From Fallopia convolvulus (taxonomy: Eukaryota > Streptophyta > Magnoliopsida > Caryophyllales > Polygonaceae): a DNA stretch of 64,000 nucleotides. Location of the stretch: assembly GCA_964016875.1 (NCBI GenBank), contig OZ024718.1, forward strand, positions 2,299,001-2,363,000. The letters run 5' to 3'. This document shows positions 60,380 through 64,000 of the stretch, piece after piece (within the stretch, counting starts at the first letter, position 1; each line of letters starts with the position of its first letter). The position numbers and the translations under genes are program-made. The notes under the pieces were generated by a model. It did not search any database, had not been told where the DNA came from, and saw only the letters and a list, made by a program, of their open reading frames with translations.

Positions 60380-63300
60380 TTATGTTTCCAACTCATTGGG
60401 ATCGAAATCCTTGAACCGGCTTTTAAAAGCTTCCACCATTTCCACCTCTTCCTCTTTGTTAAGCTTACAATTTCTCCAATCCGCCTTCTCTGGGATCTTC
60501 AGCAGCCCAGCTAGGACCTAGGACACATACACATTACACTATTAGTTAGCAAATTTCACTTGGTGTTAAAGATTAGATGCAAACGATATTCTAAAAAACG
60601 CTAGGAGGGCCCTATGCAGAGAGGGGCCGCCTAGCACCTAGACAGCTAGAATGGTTGCCTAGGCGGTCCAAGACAGAAGCCTAGACGAGTTGGACGGCTA
60701 GGCGGGCTAGGACCTTCCAACGCCTAGGCGGGGCCTAGACAGAATTTTTAGAACCGTGGGTGCAAAGAACAACAAGACATGAAATCAGACAGTGTAAAGT
60801 ACATGATTTTTAACCAAATTGTATTACCTCACGTCCGAATTGGGCAGGAAAATCTGTATTTTCCTCAATAGGATGATATAATATCGTGCCATCAGGGAGT
60901 TCCGCATAGAATATACCACAGCCACTGTCTACCTGTGACTTCAATGATTTCCTTCCTTGAAACCCATTATCATCTGAAAGTCAAACATCTATGTTAAAAT
61001 GCAGTTGGTATATGCATTTTTTCAATTGCGAATCAAAACAAGAAACAAAAGGAATCCATGATTTCAAAAACATTCGTGTAATGTTTTGGGATTTTGGATG
61101 CTGAATCTGGAGACCAATAGCTTACCCTTGATTGTTTTTAGTTCAAAGCCTAGCTTCTTAGCTGCTAAATTGAAGATATTCTTCACAACAGATGATTTGC
61201 CTGATGGAAGAGGGATGGCCTGCAATAAACAAATTAATTAAGAATCTAACAAAAAGCTATCAAGGAAAGGATGCTGCACATTAGATGATTTTAGGGTTTT
61301 TACCTGAAGATTTGCATGGCTTCCTCGCTTTGAAACAAATTCAAAGAAAATCATTTCCTTTCCCTTTTTTGACAATAATTTTGAAGACTCTCCTGAAATT
61401 TGTGAAGTTCCTTTTCACATTCTGGAGGAACAGACAAGGTACTTGGCAAATGCTCGATAGGAACTATTAGCACATGATCACCCACAAGACCACCTTTGGG
61501 CAAAGCATAATAGAAGTACTCTCCAATGCTAATGATTAGATGAGACTCCGCCATTAGGGCTTGACAAACAAAACCAGCATTCCTTTGACCTACATTTTAA
61601 TTGTATCCATTTTAATTTACGAAAAAGAGCTCACGAACACATTCAAAAGCAATTCACAACAAAAAATCATTAATCATAACAAACACTAGGGAGCACTAAC
61701 CTCGTCCCACTGACACGTCAGATCTGCGCCTCCTGCTAGACATGTTGTCTCCTTCTTCAACTAGGCTGTGATTAAATTGACAATCTGGGCCTCTCTCACA
61801 TTTTCCTTATTAAGGAAATCAAAGCACACGCCTCTTCTGTATTGGTCCCTGGCTTCTTCATCATGTCTAAAGTGGCACGTCTCTCCACGTGGACATACCC
61901 CAGAAGATAGGTATTTGAAACAGAGCTTGTCACCATCCCCTTCCCTTACTCTCTGTTTTTTAACATCATACCGCCAATGTTGTGCTCCAAGAGCATCCTC
62001 CAAAGGTCGCTTTGTCAATTCTGTAGCATGTGTATTTTTCTCATCTAGAACAAATGGAAACAAGGTAGTATTTGCGGGTTTGTTGCCGATCTCAGCAGCG
62101 GTCATTGTAGAAGCCGGAAGTAGGAGAAAGCGCATGCATAAATTTCTGAGATGAAAAGTATAGATTAAGAGCAAATTAGAAACGAAAGAAAGTGAGAATC
62201 CACAAGCAGAAAACTGAATCAAGGTATGCCACGAAGCTTAACAAGCAAATATCTTAAATCACATAAATTTCAACTAAAGGGCCGAACCTGTTTACTTTTA
62301 TTCCCTACAGAAGCAAGGCCGATGAAACGTTTGTCACATGAACAACATCAATGTTAGAGTAGGGTTCCCGAGCATAAAAAACGCCCATGGAACCTGCAAT
62401 GTGATATCTGTTGGAGAATAAATCATGGTATTAGAATAGTAACTCATAATTTTCTTTCCTGAAAAAAAAGAATCTTACATTGCTCTAAGAACCTAATTAT
62501 AAGAAACTCACCGAGGCTTGATCTCGAGCCACAAGCTCTGCAACAGTAGAGTCACTTCCTTCTGAATCAGAAATTCCTCCCGGAATATCTGAAGAAGCAG
62601 CCTTGTTTGTAATTCCGATTGGCCATTGATTAGTTTAACTAGTTAAGGAATCACATTATAGAGAATGCAAATAAAATGGAAAGATGATTCCTTAATGATT
62701 TAATGAAAGGGAAACCCAAAGCAATCAAGGATATGACATGAATATATCAACTAATTCAGGTTCTTCTGCTATTGCCCGCAATGCATCAACATCATCTTGA
62801 CTATATTTTCCATATGCTTGACCACTTGGTGACTGCCTACCAGACAAGTACGCCACACACAACCCTGATAAATAGGATAGTTGATCAAAACAGCAGAAAC
62901 AAGCAAAATCAGAAACATTTCATGAATAAATCTGCGTGATTTCTCATCAATTGTCTAGCTAGAATAAGAGATCATATAGCTAAGCACTGCTAATTCAGCA
63001 CAAACATAGAGCAATTGGAGTTCACAAATACCTTGTAATTGGAATTTTCCACTGCCTTTCAACAATAGAGATTCTCTGTAATTTGCAAGCCATCCATCTT
63101 AAATCCCTGATTCCCGGGAATCCCTGGCAGCCGTAGACAGAACCTTCTGGGCGCCGACGCCATAATCACCAATAAAGTAGGTAGGAATGGGAACTTTCAA
63201 TGTCCCTTCCACATAGCTGGTGAATTCGTCGAGCTGCTCTGCTATCTCCGGGAAGAACTGGCCTACGCAAAGCAAGGCATCGAATGGCCCGGCCGATTTA

Positions 63301-63647
63301 TTCACCTGAACGATCCGCACAAAAGCTCAGTGCACACCTTAAACCCTAGAAATTTCNNNNNNNNNNNNNNNNNNNNNNNNNNNNNNNNNNNNNNNNNNNN
63401 NNNNNNNNNNNNNNNNNNNNNNNNNNNNNNNNNNNNNNNNNNNNNNNNNNNNNNNNNNNNNNNNNNNNNNNNNNNNNNNNNNNNNNNNNNNNNNNNNNNN
63501 NNNNNNNNNNNNNNNNNNNNNNNNNNNNNNNNNNNNNNNNNNNNNNNNNNNNNNNNAAAAGAGAGATACCGATGAAACGCGCTTGAAGAGCTGAGTGAGA
63601 CGGCCATGGACGTCGCCGCAGAGCAGAATCCGGGGAGGAGGAGCCAT
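60380..63647 (-). CDS. C3H64: CWF19-like protein 1 / CCCH zinc-finger protein (frameshifted)
   Basis: Recognisable exons: 63570-63647, 63032-63305, 62738-62864, 62522-62638, 62288-62407, 61701-62145, 61304-61589, 61126-61219, 60828-60973, 60380-60517. The N-terminus MAPPPRILLCGDVHGRL begins the metallophosphatase-like domain. Exon 6 has two CCCH fingers: C-x8-C-x5-C-x3-H in CFKYLSSGVCPRGETCHFRH, and a second split by a frameshift. Exons 7-10 carry the CwfJ domains (SHLIISIGEYFYYALPKGG, HVLIVPIEHLP, FPAQFGRE). Homologues (Arabidopsis At5g56900, animal CWF19L1, yeast Drn1) associate with late spliceosomes and lariat debranching in the nucleus. Conserved peptides jump frame at about ten places (near 63108, 63070, 62636, 62535, 62328, 62118, 61805, 61720, 61551, 61367), so the sequence as given is not translatable end to end. 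The last three exons are in phase. Either assembly error or pseudogenisation. Confidence 0.85.
60598..60754. mobile_element. CTAGGCGG-rich MITE, copy 2
   Basis: Starts ATTCTAAAAA and ends TTTTTAGAAC, with the same CTAGGCGG-type interior as the copy at 4938-5103. It lies in the last intron of the CWF19L1 gene. Confidence 0.75.
63357..63556. other. assembly gap, 200 N
   Basis: Exactly 200 ambiguous bases inside intron 1 of the CWF19L1 gene. The round number suggests a placeholder whose true size is unknown. Confidence 0.99.
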
Positions 63648-63815
63648 GAGAGTGAGAGAGAGAGAGAGCGGAAGAGCTTGAAAGTTGTATATTAGCGGGC
63701 CGGGCTGGGCCGACTTAAAGTCCGTTTTATTCGGCTTGCTAAACGCACCGTTTTATACGGCTTGTTGAGTTGGGGCTATTTTCGTTACACAGTGCGGTGA
63801 TGTTTCGTGAAGGAT
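63648..63815. promoter_or_regulatory. 168-bp bidirectional promoter
   Basis: Separates the start codons of the CWF19L1 gene (-) and the next gene (+). It contains CGGGCTGGGCCG with TGGGCC at 63706-63711, a site II element of the kind bound by TCP factors in plant housekeeping promoters. No clear TATA box in either direction. Shared regulation is inferred. Confidence 0.6.
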
Positions 63816-64000
63816 ATGGCGTCTTCTTCTTCTTCGTGCTCCACTTCCAATCCCTTCCCGCCTTCACTTTCTCTTCATCATCTCCCACTCAATCTTCCTC
63901 TATCTTCTAGATTCAAAACCCTAAAATTCGCGCCGAATTGCTCTGCCTCCCGTGTCAAAATTCAAACGAACGCCGATCAAAACGACCGCCGGAGTATCAA
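63816..64000 (+). CDS. 5' end of a probable plastid-targeted protein, cut by window edge
   Basis: ATG at 63816 opens a frame to the window end (about 61 codons): MASSSSSCSTSNPFPPSLSL...SRFKTLKF...SRVKIQTNADQNDRRS. It is rich in Ser, Leu, Pro and basic residues and nearly free of acidic residues for the first 50, as in chloroplast transit peptides. The mature protein lies outside the window, so identity is unknown. Confidence 0.65.
   Translation, partial: MASSSSSCSTSNPFPPSLSLHHLPLNLPLSSRFKTLKFAPNCSASRVKIQTNADQNDRRSI

Noticed and set aside
1..64000. Known plant microRNA precursors
   Set aside because: I looked by eye for common conserved mature sequences (miR156 to miR408 types) and saw none; novel hairpins cannot be excluded without folding software.

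Overview
The window is nuclear DNA from a flowering plant, almost certainly a eudicot. The genes are split by many short AT-rich GT-AG introns, the spacers are very AT-rich and packed with plant-type transposons, and every recognisable protein matches a plant family. An asterid is possible because tRNA-derived and (TTG)n-tailed retroposons are common here, but this is a weak inference. All exon structures below were built by eye from splice signals, reading phase and recalled family conservation; no search was run.

Layout. 1-7591: gene-free, with miniature LTR (TRIM) elements, a (TC)n tract, two MULE-type elements with 9-bp target-site duplications, a SINE and MITEs. 7592-11315 (+): ten-exon gene for an acidic, tail-anchored protein of unknown function with a tandem ~22-residue repeat. 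12095-15819 (-): 13-exon EER5/THP1, the PCI-domain subunit of the TREX-2 mRNA export complex, convergent with the first gene. 18542-19981 (+): intronless nucleotide pyrophosphatase/phosphodiesterase. 19982-35641: about 15.7 kb of gene desert with LTR, TRIM, RTE-LINE, SINE and nested Stowaway copies. 35642-37222 (-): intronless polyamine oxidase of the PAO5 type. 37223-45022: another desert, with a fold-back minisatellite element and a clean Stowaway MITE. 45023-53596 (-): 14-exon ALE2-like receptor kinase with a predicted 1635 residues, enlarged by a proline-rich ectodomain with 60-residue repeats. 53597-60379: desert with a LINE RNase H fragment and a hAT-type element. 60380-63647 (-): CWF19L1/CCCH zinc-finger gene (C3H64 type) with an unusual load of frameshifts and a 200-bp N gap in intron 1. 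63816-64000 (+): start of a probable plastid-targeted protein, head-to-head with it.

The genes form no operon or pathway. From memory, the neighbourhood recalls Arabidopsis gene pairs: nucleotide pyrophosphatases next to PAO5 on chromosome 4, and At5g56890 (kinase) next to At5g56900 (CCCH/CwfJ) on chromosome 5. This suggests conserved microsynteny.

I found no convincing undescribed biological system. The most useful leads are the many frameshifts in the CWF19L1 gene, the expanding 60-residue ectodomain repeat in the kinase, the fold-back minisatellite at 39.4-40.2 kb, and several nested transposons with readable target-site duplications.
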